NCBI RefSeq assembly: GCF_021109255.1
Contig: NZ_JAJODG010000001.1
Reading direction: 5' to 3' (one strand)
DNA from: Merdimmobilis hominis
GTDB taxonomy: Bacteria > Bacillota > Clostridia > Oscillospirales > Ruminococcaceae
DNA length: 64,000 nucleotides
Shown here: piece by piece, positions 39,965-49,641 of the stretch
How the letters are laid out: each line of letters begins with the position of its first letter
Numbering within the stretch: the stretch's first letter is position 1
The notes under the pieces: model-generated
What the model saw: only the letters and a program-made list of their open reading frames with translations
The model's database searches: none
What the model was told of the DNA's origin: nothing
Program-made: the position numbers and the translations under genes

Positions 39965-41713
39965 TTATTCTTTTACCAGCTGGGCCAGTTCTTCCACGGT
40001 GGGGATGTCAGCCGCATTTTTGCCATAGTGGGCATAGGTGATGGTCAGGTTCCCGTCCACCACAAAGCAGGCGGGAAGCTGCAATTCTTCCCCCTCATAG
40101 GCGCCGTGCTGGAATCCTTCCTCCTTGACCTTGGCGATCTTGTCCAGGGCGTCGCCGCCGGCCAGTTCCATCTTATCCTTGGCGGGGCGGATGTCCAGTT
40201 CCCCATACAGCTTTTGCTGTGGATCACAGACGATTTCGAAGGGCAGATCCCCCGGCTGGAGCTGCTGAGCCATCCCCGCAGGGTCGGATTGGAGCACTAC
40301 CAGGGCTTTTGCCCCCTGAGAGGCGATCTTCTCATACTGCACCTTCAGCTGATGGATGTCATACTGGCACAGGGTGCAGCCATAGTACCGCAAAAAGAGG
40401 ATGGCGGTGGGGCGGCCGCCGGTCAGCTTCCGGAGGGAGACGCCGGAGCGGAAGGGGGTGTCTACCACAAAGTCGGGCATCTTGTCGCCGGCTTTGCGCT
40501 TTTTGCTTTGGAATCCACCCCGGGCGTTGAGGGCGTCCACAGCGGCTTTCAGCCGCTCCAGGGCTTCCACCAATACTTTGGTGGGGCAGGCCAGGTTGAT
40601 CCGCTCAAAGCCGTCCCCTTCCTCGCCAAAGAGGATACCTTCATCCAGGAAGAGCTTGGCTTCATCCTTCATAAAGTTTTCCAGGTCCTTGCCGTACATG
40701 CCCAAGCCGCGGCAATCCACCCAAAGAAGATAGGTGCCTTCCAGGGGATACACCTTGAGTTGAGGCAGCTTCTTCTCCACAAAGGCCTCCACTGTTTTGG
40801 CGTTGAGGTGGATGAGGGAGAGCAGCTGGTCCAACCAGTTTTCACATTTATTGTAGGCGATTTCGCAGGCTTTGTAGCCCAGGATGTTCAGGGACATCAC
40901 CGCGTTGGCCAGGCGGGCAGAAGCAAATTTTTCCCGCAATTCAGCGTTGGGGATGATGATGTTGGAGGTCTGCATGCCGGCCAGGTTAAAGGTTTTGCTG
41001 GGGGCAGTGCAGGTGATGGTGTTCTGGGCAAACTCGGGGCAGATGGAGGCCAAAACGGTGTGTTTGTGGCCAGGCATCACAAAATCCTGATGGATTTCAT
41101 CCACCACCAGGATGACATTGTTCTCCTGGCAGATGCGGCCCACCTCGGTCAGTTCCTCCCGGGTCCAGACCCGGCCCACCGGGTTGTGGGGGCTGCAAAG
41201 GATCATCAGGGTGTTGGCGGGGTCTGCGGCCTTTTGGCGCAGGTCTTCTAGGTCAAAGGTATAGCTGCGCTTTTCCTCGTCGTGGATTAGCGGGTTGTTG
41301 ACCACCTTGCGGCCGGTCATCCCCACTACCATGCTGAAGGGGTAGTAGACGGGGCGGTTGATGATGACCCCATCGCCGGGTTTGGTGAACGCCTGGACCG
41401 CGTAGCCCAGGGCCGGCACCACGCCGGGAGCGGTGACAATCCACTGGGGATCCACCTTCCAGTTGTGACGGCGTTCCATCCAAGAGGTCACCGAAGCCAG
41501 ATATCCTTCGGTCTCGGTGGTATAGCCCAGGATGGCATCGCCCAGGTAATCCTGAAGCCCCTCGATGATTTCCGGCGCGTTTTTCAGCTCCATGTCCGCC
41601 ACCGACAGGGGGACGATGTCCCGCTCAATATTGGGGTTGTGTTTTTTCATCCCCTCCCACTTGGAGGAACCAGTACCGGTTCGGTTGACCAGCGTTTCGA
41701 AATCGTAATGCAT
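39965..41713 (-). CDS. PatB/MalY-type C-S lyase fused to a peroxiredoxin-like domain
   Basis: 582 residues from ATG 41713 after AGGAGGTCA. Residues 1-395 are a fold-type I PLP enzyme of the MalY/PatB group: CSPHNPVGRVW, VVDEIHQDF, and the PLP lysine K240 in SKTFNLAGMQTS. These enzymes cleave cystathionine or cysteine conjugates. Residues 405-582 are a thioredoxin-fold AhpC/TSA-like domain with RYYGCTLCQYD (Cys446, Cys449), as in peroxiredoxin-like proteins. The fusion joins thiol release with thiol redox chemistry; how they cooperate is inference. Both domains appear complete. Confidence 0.88.
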   Translation of the reverse strand: MHYDFETLVNRTGTGSSKWEGMKKHNPNIERDIVPLSVADMELKNAPEIIEGLQDYLGDAILGYTTETEGYLASVTSWMERRHNWKVDPQWIVTAPGVVPALGYAVQAFTKPGDGVIINRPVYYPFSMVVGMTGRKVVNNPLIHDEEKRSYTFDLEDLRQKAADPANTLMILCSPHNPVGRVWTREELTEVGRICQENNVILVVDEIHQDFVMPGHKHTVLASICPEFAQNTITCTAPSKTFNLAGMQTSNIIIPNAELREKFASARLANAVMSLNILGYKACEIAYNKCENWLDQLLSLIHLNAKTVEAFVEKKLPQLKVYPLEGTYLLWVDCRGLGMYGKDLENFMKDEAKLFLDEGILFGEEGDGFERINLACPTKVLVEALERLKAAVDALNARGGFQSKKRKAGDKMPDFVVDTPFRSGVSLRKLTGGRPTAILFLRYYGCTLCQYDIHQLKVQYEKIASQGAKALVVLQSDPAGMAQQLQPGDLPFEIVCDPQQKLYGELDIRPAKDKMELAGGDALDKIAKVKEEGFQHGAYEGEELQLPACFVVDGNLTITYAHYGKNAADIPTVEELAQLVKE

Positions 41714-41792
41714 AAACAAATGACCTCCTGCTGTATTCCGCTTGGCGCGTTGCAAATGTGAATCGGTTATGACCGGAATGTTAACTGTCTAA

Positions 41793-41821
41793 ACGATATC
41801 ACTAATTGCCCAAAATGTCAA
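41793..41821 (-). promoter_or_regulatory. Promoter of the PatB-fusion gene
   Basis: On the - strand TTGACA (41816-41821), 17 bp, TATCGT (41793-41798). The rest of the gap to 42059 is AT-rich and holds a likely -10 (TATACT, 42003-42008) for the divergent response regulator. Confidence 0.7.
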
Positions 41822-42059
41822 CTAAAACAGTTTTTACCAGCATTTATATGTAAATATTAGACAATTTCCCATCGATTTCCCAATTTAGAGCCTAACCGAT
41901 GGCAAAGAGGTTTCCTGTTTCCGGAAAGAGCCGATTTGTTTTCGAACAGCGGTCAATCTGTATTCATCTAAAAAACACATTTTCAATTTATCCTTTTTGT
42001 ATTATACTAAGGGTGACTGTGAAAACCGCTAACAATTGCCCGAGGAAAGGTGATGGATT

Positions 42060-42734
42060 ATGTACCAGATTTTGGTGGTGGATGACGAGGAACGCATCCG
42101 CACTCTGATTCAAAAATACGCCCAGTTTGAAGGGCATACCGTATTTGAGGCGTCCAATGGCCTAGAAGCGGTGGAACTTTGCCGGAAAAAGGCTTTTGAC
42201 TTGATCATTATGGATATTATGATGCCGGAACTGGACGGTTTCTCTGCCGTCAAGGAGATCCGCAAGACCGCCTCCACCCCGGTGATCATGCTCTCCGCCC
42301 GGGGGGAGGAATACGACAAAATCCACGGCTTTGAGCTGGGGGTGGACGACTATGTGGTCAAACCCTTTTCCCCCAAGGAGCTGATGATGCGGGTGGATGC
42401 CATCATGAAGCGATCCGGCCGCGGTGGGGATCAAGACCGCCATGAGGTCTATAAAACCGGCGGCCTGCTGGTGGATTTCACCGCCCGCAAGGTGTTGATT
42501 GATGGGGAAAATGTGGAGATGTCCCCCAAGGAATACGACCTGATTTTCTACCTGGTGAAAAACCGGGGCATTGCCTTGACCCGGGAGAAGCTGATCTGCG
42601 AGGTGTGGGGGTATGACTTCTACGGCGATGCCCGCACCTTGGACACCCACATCAAGCTTCTGCGCAAAAGCCTGGGCAATTACAGCGACCGGATTGTCAC
42701 TCTGCGGGGTGTGGGGTACCGGTTTGAAGGCTGA
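42060..42734 (+). CDS. OmpR-family response regulator
   Basis: 224 residues. Receiver domain with Asp8/Asp9, phosphoacceptor Asp52 (IIMDIMMPELDG) and Lys101 (VVKPFSP); C-terminal winged helix (YDLIFYLVKNRGIALTREKLICEVWGYDF and DTHIKLLRKSLG, ending RGVGYRFEG). GAGGAAAGG precedes the ATG. It is followed 17 bp later by a sensor kinase, its evident partner. The input and regulon are unknown. Confidence 0.95.
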   Translation: MYQILVVDDEERIRTLIQKYAQFEGHTVFEASNGLEAVELCRKKAFDLIIMDIMMPELDGFSAVKEIRKTASTPVIMLSARGEEYDKIHGFELGVDDYVVKPFSPKELMMRVDAIMKRSGRGGDQDRHEVYKTGGLLVDFTARKVLIDGENVEMSPKEYDLIFYLVKNRGIALTREKLICEVWGYDFYGDARTLDTHIKLLRKSLGNYSDRIVTLRGVGYRFEG

Positions 42735-42751
42735 TAGAGAAGGGGACGGGT

Positions 42752-44242
42752 ATGGGTATTGCGGCAATCAAAAAGCGGTTTGACAACACCAGCATCAAAT
42801 GGAAGATCTTTGCAGTGCTCATCAGCTTCTGCACCATCTTGCTGGTGCTGCTCTGGCTGTTCCAGGTGGTCTTTCTGGACAGCTTTTACAAACACATCAA
42901 AATCAGCACGGTGAAAAAGAGCGCCAACTCCATTGTGCAGAACATAGACAATGAGCATCTCCAGGAATTGGTAGAGCAGATTTCCTTCGGCAACGAGGTC
43001 TGTGTGGACATCCGATGGCAGAATGGGGAGAAAAGGGTCTCCTCCGACGCGCTGCGAGGTTGCCTCATCCACCGGATGCCCAACGAGGAACGGTTTGGGC
43101 TTTTCCAAAAAACCCTGGAAAGCGGCGGAGAGCTGTTGGGGTATTACAACTATGACAGCTTCCGCCTCCCAAATTTTGACACTGGGAAGTTCAAAGGGCC
43201 GTTCCCCAAGGTGGAACACTCCCCCCAGCAGACCATCATCTTTTCCAAGGTCATGGAGGATCAGAATGGGGAATCGGTATTTATTATGATCAATGCCTTG
43301 GTATCGCCAGTGGATGCCACCGTAGCCACCCTGCGAACTCAGTTTTATTACATCGCCGGGTTTATGCTGCTGTTTGCCACCCTCTTGGCCCTGGTGATCT
43401 CCAAATGGGTGTCCAGCCCCATTGAGGCTATCAACCGCTCGGCCAAGGAATTGGCCACAGGGGATTATGACGTCCACTTTTCCGGCAGCGGCTACCGGGA
43501 GATCAACGAGCTCTCCACCACCCTCAACTATGCGGCCCAGGAGCTTTCCAAAGTGGACGGGCTTCGGCAGGAGCTGATCGCCAACATCTCCCATGATTTG
43601 CGCACCCCGCTGACCCTGATCAGCGGCTACGCCGAGGTGATGCGGGATCTGCCCGATGAAAATACCCCAGAAAACGCCCAAATCATCATTGATGAAGCCC
43701 AGCGGCTTTCTACTTTGGTCAATGATGTCCTCGACCTCTCCAAGCTCCAGTCGGGGATGCAGAGCGTCAACTTAACCGATTATAACCTGACCGATTCCCT
43801 ATCGGGGGCGGTGCTGCGGATGAACGAGCTGCTCCGCAAAGATGGCTATTCCCTGGAGTTTTCTTATGACCAGCCGGTGTGGGTCCATGCGGATCAAACC
43901 CGGATTCACCAGGTGTTTTACAACCTGCTGACCAATGCCATCAACTACACCGGTGAAGATAAAAAAATCTATGTGGAACAATCGGTAGCGGGGGAGTGGG
44001 TCACCGTTCGGGTGCGGGACACCGGTGAAGGGGTCTCCCCGGAGAACCTGCCTTATATCTGGGACCGGTACTACAAGGTGGATAAAACCCACAAGCGGGC
44101 AGTGACCGGAACTGGATTGGGCCTCTCCATCGTCAAATCGGTACTGGAACTCCACGGCGGGAGATATGGGGTGGAATCCACGCCGGGCGGCAGCACATTC
44201 TGGTTCCAGCTAAAAACCGTGCCGCCCCAGGAAGAGAAATAA
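42752..44242 (+). CDS. Membrane sensor histidine kinase
   Basis: 496 residues. Transmembrane helices at about 19-43 and 198-217 enclose a 150-residue extracytoplasmic sensor, followed by a HAMP domain (218-270), HisKA with His281 (NISHDLRTPLTL) and a HATPase_c domain (YNLLTNAINYT, RDTGEGVSPENLPYIW, GTGLGLSIVKSVLELHGG). It pairs with the OmpR-type regulator just upstream. The sensor domain gives no clue to the signal. The unit ends at the terminator at 44260. Confidence 0.95.
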   Translation: MGIAAIKKRFDNTSIKWKIFAVLISFCTILLVLLWLFQVVFLDSFYKHIKISTVKKSANSIVQNIDNEHLQELVEQISFGNEVCVDIRWQNGEKRVSSDALRGCLIHRMPNEERFGLFQKTLESGGELLGYYNYDSFRLPNFDTGKFKGPFPKVEHSPQQTIIFSKVMEDQNGESVFIMINALVSPVDATVATLRTQFYYIAGFMLLFATLLALVISKWVSSPIEAINRSAKELATGDYDVHFSGSGYREINELSTTLNYAAQELSKVDGLRQELIANISHDLRTPLTLISGYAEVMRDLPDENTPENAQIIIDEAQRLSTLVNDVLDLSKLQSGMQSVNLTDYNLTDSLSGAVLRMNELLRKDGYSLEFSYDQPVWVHADQTRIHQVFYNLLTNAINYTGEDKKIYVEQSVAGEWVTVRVRDTGEGVSPENLPYIWDRYYKVDKTHKRAVTGTGLGLSIVKSVLELHGGRYGVESTPGGSTFWFQLKTVPPQEEK

Positions 44243-44259
44243 ATGACGCGTTCCATAAC

Positions 44260-44290
44260 AAAAGCCCCCGGCTTAAAGCCGGGGGCTTTT
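44260..44290. terminator. Bidirectional terminator between kinase and guaB
   Basis: Near-perfect stem AAAAGCCCCCGGCTT/AAGCCGGGGGCTTTT with A and T runs. Confidence 0.9.
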
Positions 44291-44310
44291 CATTCAGATG
44301 GGAACTTTGG

Positions 44311-45822
44311 TTATTTGGGGAAGTTGGAGCGGTCGTTGTCCTTGAGCACCACGTCGTGGGCGCCGCCTTCCACAATGCTGGTAGCGGAAACCAAGGTGAG
44401 CTTGGCGTTCTGCTGCAGCTCGGGGATGGTGAGGGCGCCGCAATTGCACATGGTGGAACGGACCTTGCTCAAGCTAATGGCCACATTGTCCCGCAGGCTG
44501 CCGGCGTAGGGTACATAGGAGTCCACACCCTCCACAAAGGAAAGCTTGGCCGCGCCGCCCATGTCGTACCGCTGCCAGTTGCGGGCACGGGCAGAGCCCT
44601 CGCCCCAATACTCCTTCATAATGCTGCCGTTGATGTTGACCTTCTCAGTGGGGCTCTCGTCAAACCGGGCGAAGTAGCGGCCCAGCATCAGGAAGTCTGC
44701 GCCCATGGCAAGGGCTAGGGTCATGTGATAGTCGTAGACGATGCCGCCGTCGGAGCAGATGGGAACGTAGACGCCGGTCTCTTCAAAATACTCATCCCGG
44801 GCCTTGGCCACGTCGATGAGGGCGGTGGCCTGTCCGCGGCCGATGCCCTTCTGTTCCCGGGTGATGCAGATGGAGCCGCCGCCGATGCCGACCTTGATGA
44901 AGTCAGCCCCGGCTTCGGCAAGGAAGCGGAACCCTTCCCGGTCCACCACATTGCCTGCACCCACCTTGACGGTGTCGCCGTATTTGCCGCGGATAAAGTC
45001 CAAGGTGCGTTTCTGCCATTCGGAGAAACCCTCGGAGGAGTCGATGCACAACACGTCAGCGCCGGCTTCCACCAGGGCGGGGACCCGCTCCTCATAGTCG
45101 CGGGTGTTGATGCCCGCGCCCACCATGTAGCGCTTGTGGCTGTCCAGCAGTTCCAAAGGGTTCTCCTTGTGGGAGTCATAGTCCTTGCGGAAGACCATAT
45201 ACATCAGGTGGCCGTTGTCGTCCACGATGGGCAGGCTGTTGAGCTTGTGGTCCCAGATGATGTCGTTGGCTTCCTTCAAGGTGGTGGCGGGGCCGGCATA
45301 GACCAGGTGGTCCATCCCAGTCATAAACTCGCTGACCTTGGTGGAGGTGTCCATCCGGCTGACCCGGTAATCCCGGCTGGTGACAATGCCCAGCAGTTTG
45401 CCGGTGGCGGTGCCGTCCTCGGTGACGGCCATGGTGGAGTGGCCGGTCTTCTGCAGAAGTTCCAGCACATCGGCCAGGGTCTGGTCGGGCTTGATGTTGG
45501 AGTCGCTGACCACAAACCCGGCCTTGTAGGACTTGGCCCGGGCCACCATAGCGGCTTCGCTTTCAATGGACTGGGAGCCGTAGATAAAGGACATGCCGCC
45601 TTCCCGGGCCAAGGCGACGGCCATTCTGTCGTCGGAGACCGACTGCATGATGGCGGACACCATGGGGATGTTGATGGAGATGGCGGGTTCCTCCCCCTTT
45701 TTGAACTTGACTAGTGGGGTTTTCAGGCTGACATTGGCAGGGATGCACGCGGCGGAGGAATAGCCGGGCACCAACAGATACTCGCTAAAGGTGTGGGAGG
45801 GCTCTTCAAAATAAAACGCCAT
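44311..45822 (-). CDS. guaB: IMP dehydrogenase
   Basis: 503 residues. The catalytic Cys319 lies in GGGSICITREQKGIGRGQ. Two CBS domains occupy about 105-220 (TLADVLELLQKTGHSTMAVTEDG, TLKEANDIIWDHKLNSLPIVDDN), and the flap GSARARNWQRYDMG and NCGALTIPELQ are present. It oxidises IMP to XMP, the step before the guaA product. The motif set is the divergent IMPDH type found in many Clostridia (NMPVVSAIMQSV-like start here: NIPMVSAIMQSVSD). Single-gene unit. Confidence 0.95.
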   Translation of the reverse strand: MAFYFEEPSHTFSEYLLVPGYSSAACIPANVSLKTPLVKFKKGEEPAISINIPMVSAIMQSVSDDRMAVALAREGGMSFIYGSQSIESEAAMVARAKSYKAGFVVSDSNIKPDQTLADVLELLQKTGHSTMAVTEDGTATGKLLGIVTSRDYRVSRMDTSTKVSEFMTGMDHLVYAGPATTLKEANDIIWDHKLNSLPIVDDNGHLMYMVFRKDYDSHKENPLELLDSHKRYMVGAGINTRDYEERVPALVEAGADVLCIDSSEGFSEWQKRTLDFIRGKYGDTVKVGAGNVVDREGFRFLAEAGADFIKVGIGGGSICITREQKGIGRGQATALIDVAKARDEYFEETGVYVPICSDGGIVYDYHMTLALAMGADFLMLGRYFARFDESPTEKVNINGSIMKEYWGEGSARARNWQRYDMGGAAKLSFVEGVDSYVPYAGSLRDNVAISLSKVRSTMCNCGALTIPELQQNAKLTLVSATSIVEGGAHDVVLKDNDRSNFPK

Positions 45823-45996
45823 AAGTTACGCTCCTTTGCATCTGATGTGGGGATCTATCTGGATGGAAAATCATATAGAGTAGAATTGTATCTATTATAG
45901 CACACTTTGAAGCAAAGGGAGCAGGGCGAACTGCCAAAATCTAGAGGGATTTTGCAGGGCTTTTTGCAGAATTTTGCCGGATTGTCCCGAATAAAG

Positions 45997-46036
45997 AAAC
46001 CCGGGCGAGGAAATTTAGGTTCTCCGCCCGGGTTTT
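45997..46036. terminator. Terminator after pflA
   Basis: AACCCGGGCG/CGCCCGGGTT stem (45998-46007 and 46025-46034) with a 17-base loop and T runs on both strands. Confidence 0.75.
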
Positions 46037-46052
46037 GACACAGAAAAAGGGG

Positions 46053-46787
46053 TTACAGGGGAATGGATCGGCACTTGCCGCAGCTTTCTGCAATGGCCAA
46101 GAGAGGCCCCATTCCTTGAGGGGACATTTCGGGGACATCCGCCAAAGGGAAGGGAATGCCCAGCTCCTGGTACTTGGTCAGGCAGAGCTTGCGAAAGGGG
46201 AGAAGCTCCAGCTTTTCCAGGTTGGGGTATTCTCCGGCCTTGGCGGCCAGCTCCCGGATGTGCTCTGGGGAATCGGTGAGGCCGGGCACCACCACGTGGC
46301 GCACCCAGAGGGGGATCTCCATCTCCTGGACCAGGTTCAAGAAATCAAGGGTATGTTGGTAGCTGCCATGGCACCGCTGACGGTATGCCTCCTCTGAGAG
46401 AAATTTGATGTCGCAGAGGACCAAATCGGTGTGGAGCAGTACCTCCCGTGCCTTTTGCAGGTTGCCTGCGCCGCTGGTGTCCAGAGCGGTGTGGAGGCCC
46501 ATGCTGTGAAGTAGGCGGAACAGTTCCGCTACAAATTCCGGCTGGGCAAGGGGTTCCCCCCCGCTGACCGTCACCCCGCCACGCTTGAGGTAGGGCCGGT
46601 ACCGGGCGATCTGCTCTGCCACCTGGGTGGGGGTATAGGGGGTGCCGCCGGCGGGATCCCAGGTGTCGGGGTTGTGGCAGTACTGGCAGCGCAGGGGACA
46701 GCCCTGCAAAAAGACCACATAGCGAAGGCCAGGGCCGTCTACCGCCCCCAGGGACTGGAAGGAGTGGATTCTTCCGGTGTTTTCCAT
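46053..46787 (-). CDS. pflA: Pyruvate formate-lyase-activating enzyme
   Basis: 244 residues. Radical SAM cluster Cys30, Cys34, Cys37 in GCPLRCQYCHNPDTW; SGGEPLAQPEF and the PFL-AE type text ALDTSGAGNL and DIKFLSEEAYRQ follow. It puts the glycyl radical on PflB using S-adenosylmethionine. It lies 15 bp behind pflB in the same operon. Confidence 0.95.
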   Translation of the reverse strand: MENTGRIHSFQSLGAVDGPGLRYVVFLQGCPLRCQYCHNPDTWDPAGGTPYTPTQVAEQIARYRPYLKRGGVTVSGGEPLAQPEFVAELFRLLHSMGLHTALDTSGAGNLQKAREVLLHTDLVLCDIKFLSEEAYRQRCHGSYQHTLDFLNLVQEMEIPLWVRHVVVPGLTDSPEHIRELAAKAGEYPNLEKLELLPFRKLCLTKYQELGIPFPLADVPEMSPQGMGPLLAIAESCGKCRSIPL

Positions 46788-46802
46788 GGTTTTCCCCCGT
46801 TT

Positions 46803-49034
46803 CTACATGGCTTGGTGGAATGTGCGGGCGATGACCTCCCGCTGCTGTTCCCGGGTCAGCTTGTGGAAGTGGACCGCGTACCCCGACACCCGGATGGTCA
46901 GGTTGGGGTAGTTCTCCGGGTGGTGGTAGGCGTCCACCAATGTCTCCCGGTTCAGGACGTTGACGTTGATGTGGTGGGCCTTTTGGGCGAAGTAGCCGTC
47001 CAGAAGGTCGCAGAGGTTGCGGCAGCGCTCCTCCTCGGTTTTGCCCAGGGCGTCGGGGACGATGGAGAAGGTGTTGGAGATGCCGTCCCGACAGAGGTTG
47101 TAATCCAGTTTAGCCACCGAGTTGAGGGAGGCCAGGGCGCCGTTTTTCTCCCGGTTGTGCATGGGGTTGGCGCCGGGGGCAAAGGGCTCTCCAGCCTTGC
47201 GGCCATCGGGGGTGGAGCCGGTTTTTTTGCCGTACACCACGTTGGAGGTGATGGTCAGGATGGATAGGGTGTGGGTGGCATCCCGGTAGGTGGGGTTCTG
47301 TTTTAGGGCGTTGTAGAACGCCTCCACCTGCTGGCAGGCGATGGAGTCCACCCGGTCGTCGTCGTTGCCAAAGGCGGGATAATCGCCTTCCACCGCAAAG
47401 TCGGTGATCAGCCCGTTTTCCCCGCGGATGGCCCGCACTTTGGCGTATTTGATGGCGGAGAGGGAGTCAGCCAGCACGCTCATCCCCGCGATGCCAAAGG
47501 CCATGTTGCGGTGGACCTGGGTGTCGTGGAGGGCCATTTGGGTCTTTTCATAGGCGTATTTGTCGTGCATGTAGTGGATGACGTTCATGGTGTTGACATA
47601 GAGACGGGCCAGCCAGTCCCGATAGGGGGCCATCCGGGCCAGGACCTTGTCATAGTCTAGGATCTCCTCCTCGTAAACCGGCCCCTCCGGTCCCACCTGG
47701 ATGCCGTACCGCTCATCCTTGCCGCCGTTGAGGCTCATGAGCAGCAGCTTTGCCAGGTTGGCCCGGGCCCCGAAGAACTGCATCTCCTTGCCCAGCCGCA
47801 TGGCCGAGACGCAGCAGGCGATGCCGTAATCGTCCCCGTAGATGGGGCGCATCAGGTCGTCGTTTTCATACTGGATGGAGTCGGTGTCGCAGGAGACCTT
47901 GGCGCAGTACCGTTTAAAGGATTCGGGCAGGGCCTCGCTCCACAAAATGGTCAAGTTGGGTTCGGGGGCGGAGCCAAGGTTGTATAGGGTGTGGAGCATC
48001 CGGTAGGAGTTTTTGGTGACCAGGGTCCGGCCGTCCTCCCCCATGCCGCCCAGGGATTCGGTGATCCACATGGGGTCGCCGCCAAACAGTTCGTTGTAGG
48101 CAGGAGTACGCAGGTGGCGAGCCATCCGCAGCTTCATGACAAAGTCGTCCATGATCTCCTGGGCCTCTTCCTCCGTGAGGGTGCCGGCAGCCAGATCCCG
48201 TTCAAAATAGATGTCCAGGAAGGTGGAGACCCGGCCAAGGCTCATAGCGGCGCCGTTCTGCTCTTTAATGGCTCCCAGGTATCCGAAATAGGTCCACTGG
48301 ACAGCTTCCCGGGCGTTCTGGGCAGGCAGGGAGATGTCATAGCCGTAGAGTGCGGCCATCTCTTTGAGCTTGCCCAAGAAGTTGATCTGTTGGTATAGCT
48401 CCTCCGAAAGGCGGATGGTGTCGGTGTCCATGACCTCCAAAGAAAGTTGCCGCTTGTCCCGGCGCTTCTCCTCCATCAAAGCGTCGATGCCGTAAAGGGC
48501 CACCCGGCGGTAATCCCCGATGATCCGGCCCCGGCCGTAGGCATCGGGCAGTCCGGTGATGATGCCGCAGTGGCGGGCGGCTTTGGTCTCGTCGGAGTAC
48601 ACCCGGAACACCCCGTCGTTGTGGGTGGTGCGGTACTGGAATTCATCTTCCACCTTCTGGGAGAGCTGATAGCCGTAAGCCTCACAGGCTTCCCGGGTCA
48701 TGCGAAGGCCGCCGAAGGGGTTGACCCCCCGCTTGAGGGGCCGGTCGGTCTGAATGCCCACAATGATCTCTTTCTCCTTGTCCAGGTAGCCGGGCTTGTA
48801 GGCGGTGAGGGAGGAGACTGTCTGGGTGTCCACATCCAGCACCCCGCCGAACTCCTGCTCCAGCCGGAACAGGCCCTCCAGTTTGTGCATCAGGCTTTTT
48901 GTCCGATCTGTGGCAGGGGTGAGGAAGCCTTCATCCCCCAGATAGGGGGTGTAGTTCTGTTGGATAAAATCCCGCAGGTCGATCTCCTGCTGCCAGTGCC
49001 CGCCTTTGAATCCCTTCCAAGCTGCAAATTCCAT
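46803..49034 (-). CDS. pflB: Formate C-acetyltransferase (pyruvate formate-lyase)
   Basis: 743 residues from ATG 49034 after AAGGGGAG; a longer in-frame start would read through the leader RNA. The catalytic pair Cys407-Cys408 (YGIACCVSAMRLG) and the glycyl radical site Gly718 (VSGYAVHF) are intact. It splits pyruvate with CoA into acetyl-CoA and formate, a main energy route in anaerobes and a formate source for one-carbon metabolism. Controlled by the ZTP-type riboswitch upstream. Confidence 0.97.
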   Translation of the reverse strand: MEFAAWKGFKGGHWQQEIDLRDFIQQNYTPYLGDEGFLTPATDRTKSLMHKLEGLFRLEQEFGGVLDVDTQTVSSLTAYKPGYLDKEKEIIVGIQTDRPLKRGVNPFGGLRMTREACEAYGYQLSQKVEDEFQYRTTHNDGVFRVYSDETKAARHCGIITGLPDAYGRGRIIGDYRRVALYGIDALMEEKRRDKRQLSLEVMDTDTIRLSEELYQQINFLGKLKEMAALYGYDISLPAQNAREAVQWTYFGYLGAIKEQNGAAMSLGRVSTFLDIYFERDLAAGTLTEEEAQEIMDDFVMKLRMARHLRTPAYNELFGGDPMWITESLGGMGEDGRTLVTKNSYRMLHTLYNLGSAPEPNLTILWSEALPESFKRYCAKVSCDTDSIQYENDDLMRPIYGDDYGIACCVSAMRLGKEMQFFGARANLAKLLLMSLNGGKDERYGIQVGPEGPVYEEEILDYDKVLARMAPYRDWLARLYVNTMNVIHYMHDKYAYEKTQMALHDTQVHRNMAFGIAGMSVLADSLSAIKYAKVRAIRGENGLITDFAVEGDYPAFGNDDDRVDSIACQQVEAFYNALKQNPTYRDATHTLSILTITSNVVYGKKTGSTPDGRKAGEPFAPGANPMHNREKNGALASLNSVAKLDYNLCRDGISNTFSIVPDALGKTEEERCRNLCDLLDGYFAQKAHHINVNVLNRETLVDAYHHPENYPNLTIRVSGYAVHFHKLTREQQREVIARTFHQAM

Positions 49035-49080
49035 GGTGATGCTCCCCTTTCTTTTGACAGGTGCCCCGGCTGCCAACCGG

Positions 49081-49205
49081 ACAAAACAAAAAGGGCAACA
49101 CAGATGGTGTATCCATCCATGTTGCCCAGGCAGCCGGCGTAAACCCAATCCCCTGCGCCGCCCTGTGGTTTTGTCCACTTATCTGCCAGTGGCGAAGAGG
49201 TGTTT
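49081..49205 (-). promoter_or_regulatory. ZTP riboswitch (pfl motif) with terminator
   Basis: On the - strand the leader reads CGCCACTGGC, a GTGG/CCAC hairpin, GGGCGGCG closing on CGCC, and then GCCGGCTGCCTGGGCA. These fit the pfl-motif core: ACUGGC, GUGG-CCAC, and a 3' pseudoknot half CCGCCUGGGCA. Next comes a terminator: GGGCAACA (49120-49127 on this strand) pairing with 49093-49100 and TTTTTGTTTT. Binding of ZTP/ZMP, a sign of 10-formyl-THF shortage, would prevent termination and raise PFL. Confidence 0.65.
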
Positions 49206-49217
49206 TGTTGTAGCCCC

Positions 49218-49247
49218 AGTATAGAACGAAAAGGAGAAATTTGTCAA
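49218..49247 (-). promoter_or_regulatory. pflB operon promoter
   Basis: On the - strand TTGACA (49242-49247), 18 bp, TATACT (49218-49223), just upstream of the riboswitch. A second TTGACA lies 11 bp further upstream. From 49260 to 49620 I see nothing else but an unassigned upstream region for the next gene. Confidence 0.7.
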
Positions 49248-49641
49248 GTATTTGTCAAAAGTTTGGAGAATCCCCTGGCCTGGCAGAGATAAAATGAGAG
49301 GTTTTTGGAGAAAAGAGCGAATTTTTGTGTAAAACATTGATATACAGGAAAAAATGTATGGCTGCTGTGATATCCACTTTTTGGAAGCTCACTGATGGCA
49401 AAGAGGGGCCGCGCTGAGGCAAGAAACGGCTTGCAAAAACAGAATCCCCTAGATAAACGGTTTGTCTCAAAGGGAAAAGGCGGGGTATTACCCAATCAGA
49501 ATGCGGACAAAATGGAACCAAGATCTATCACTTTTTGAAATAAATTTTATCTCCTCTGCCCAGGAAAAAATCGCCGGGATTTCACCCTTTGAAGGGGTAA
49601 TTCCACGGTTTTTGCCCATCCTAAAGAGGAGGTGAAAACAT

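Noticed and set aside
39932..41251. A 439-codon open frame on the + strand
   Set aside because: It is the antisense shadow of the PatB-peroxiredoxin fusion gene and has no recognisable domains or ribosome site.
44725..45714. A 329-codon open frame on the + strand
   Set aside because: Antisense to guaB, with the same shadow-type composition.
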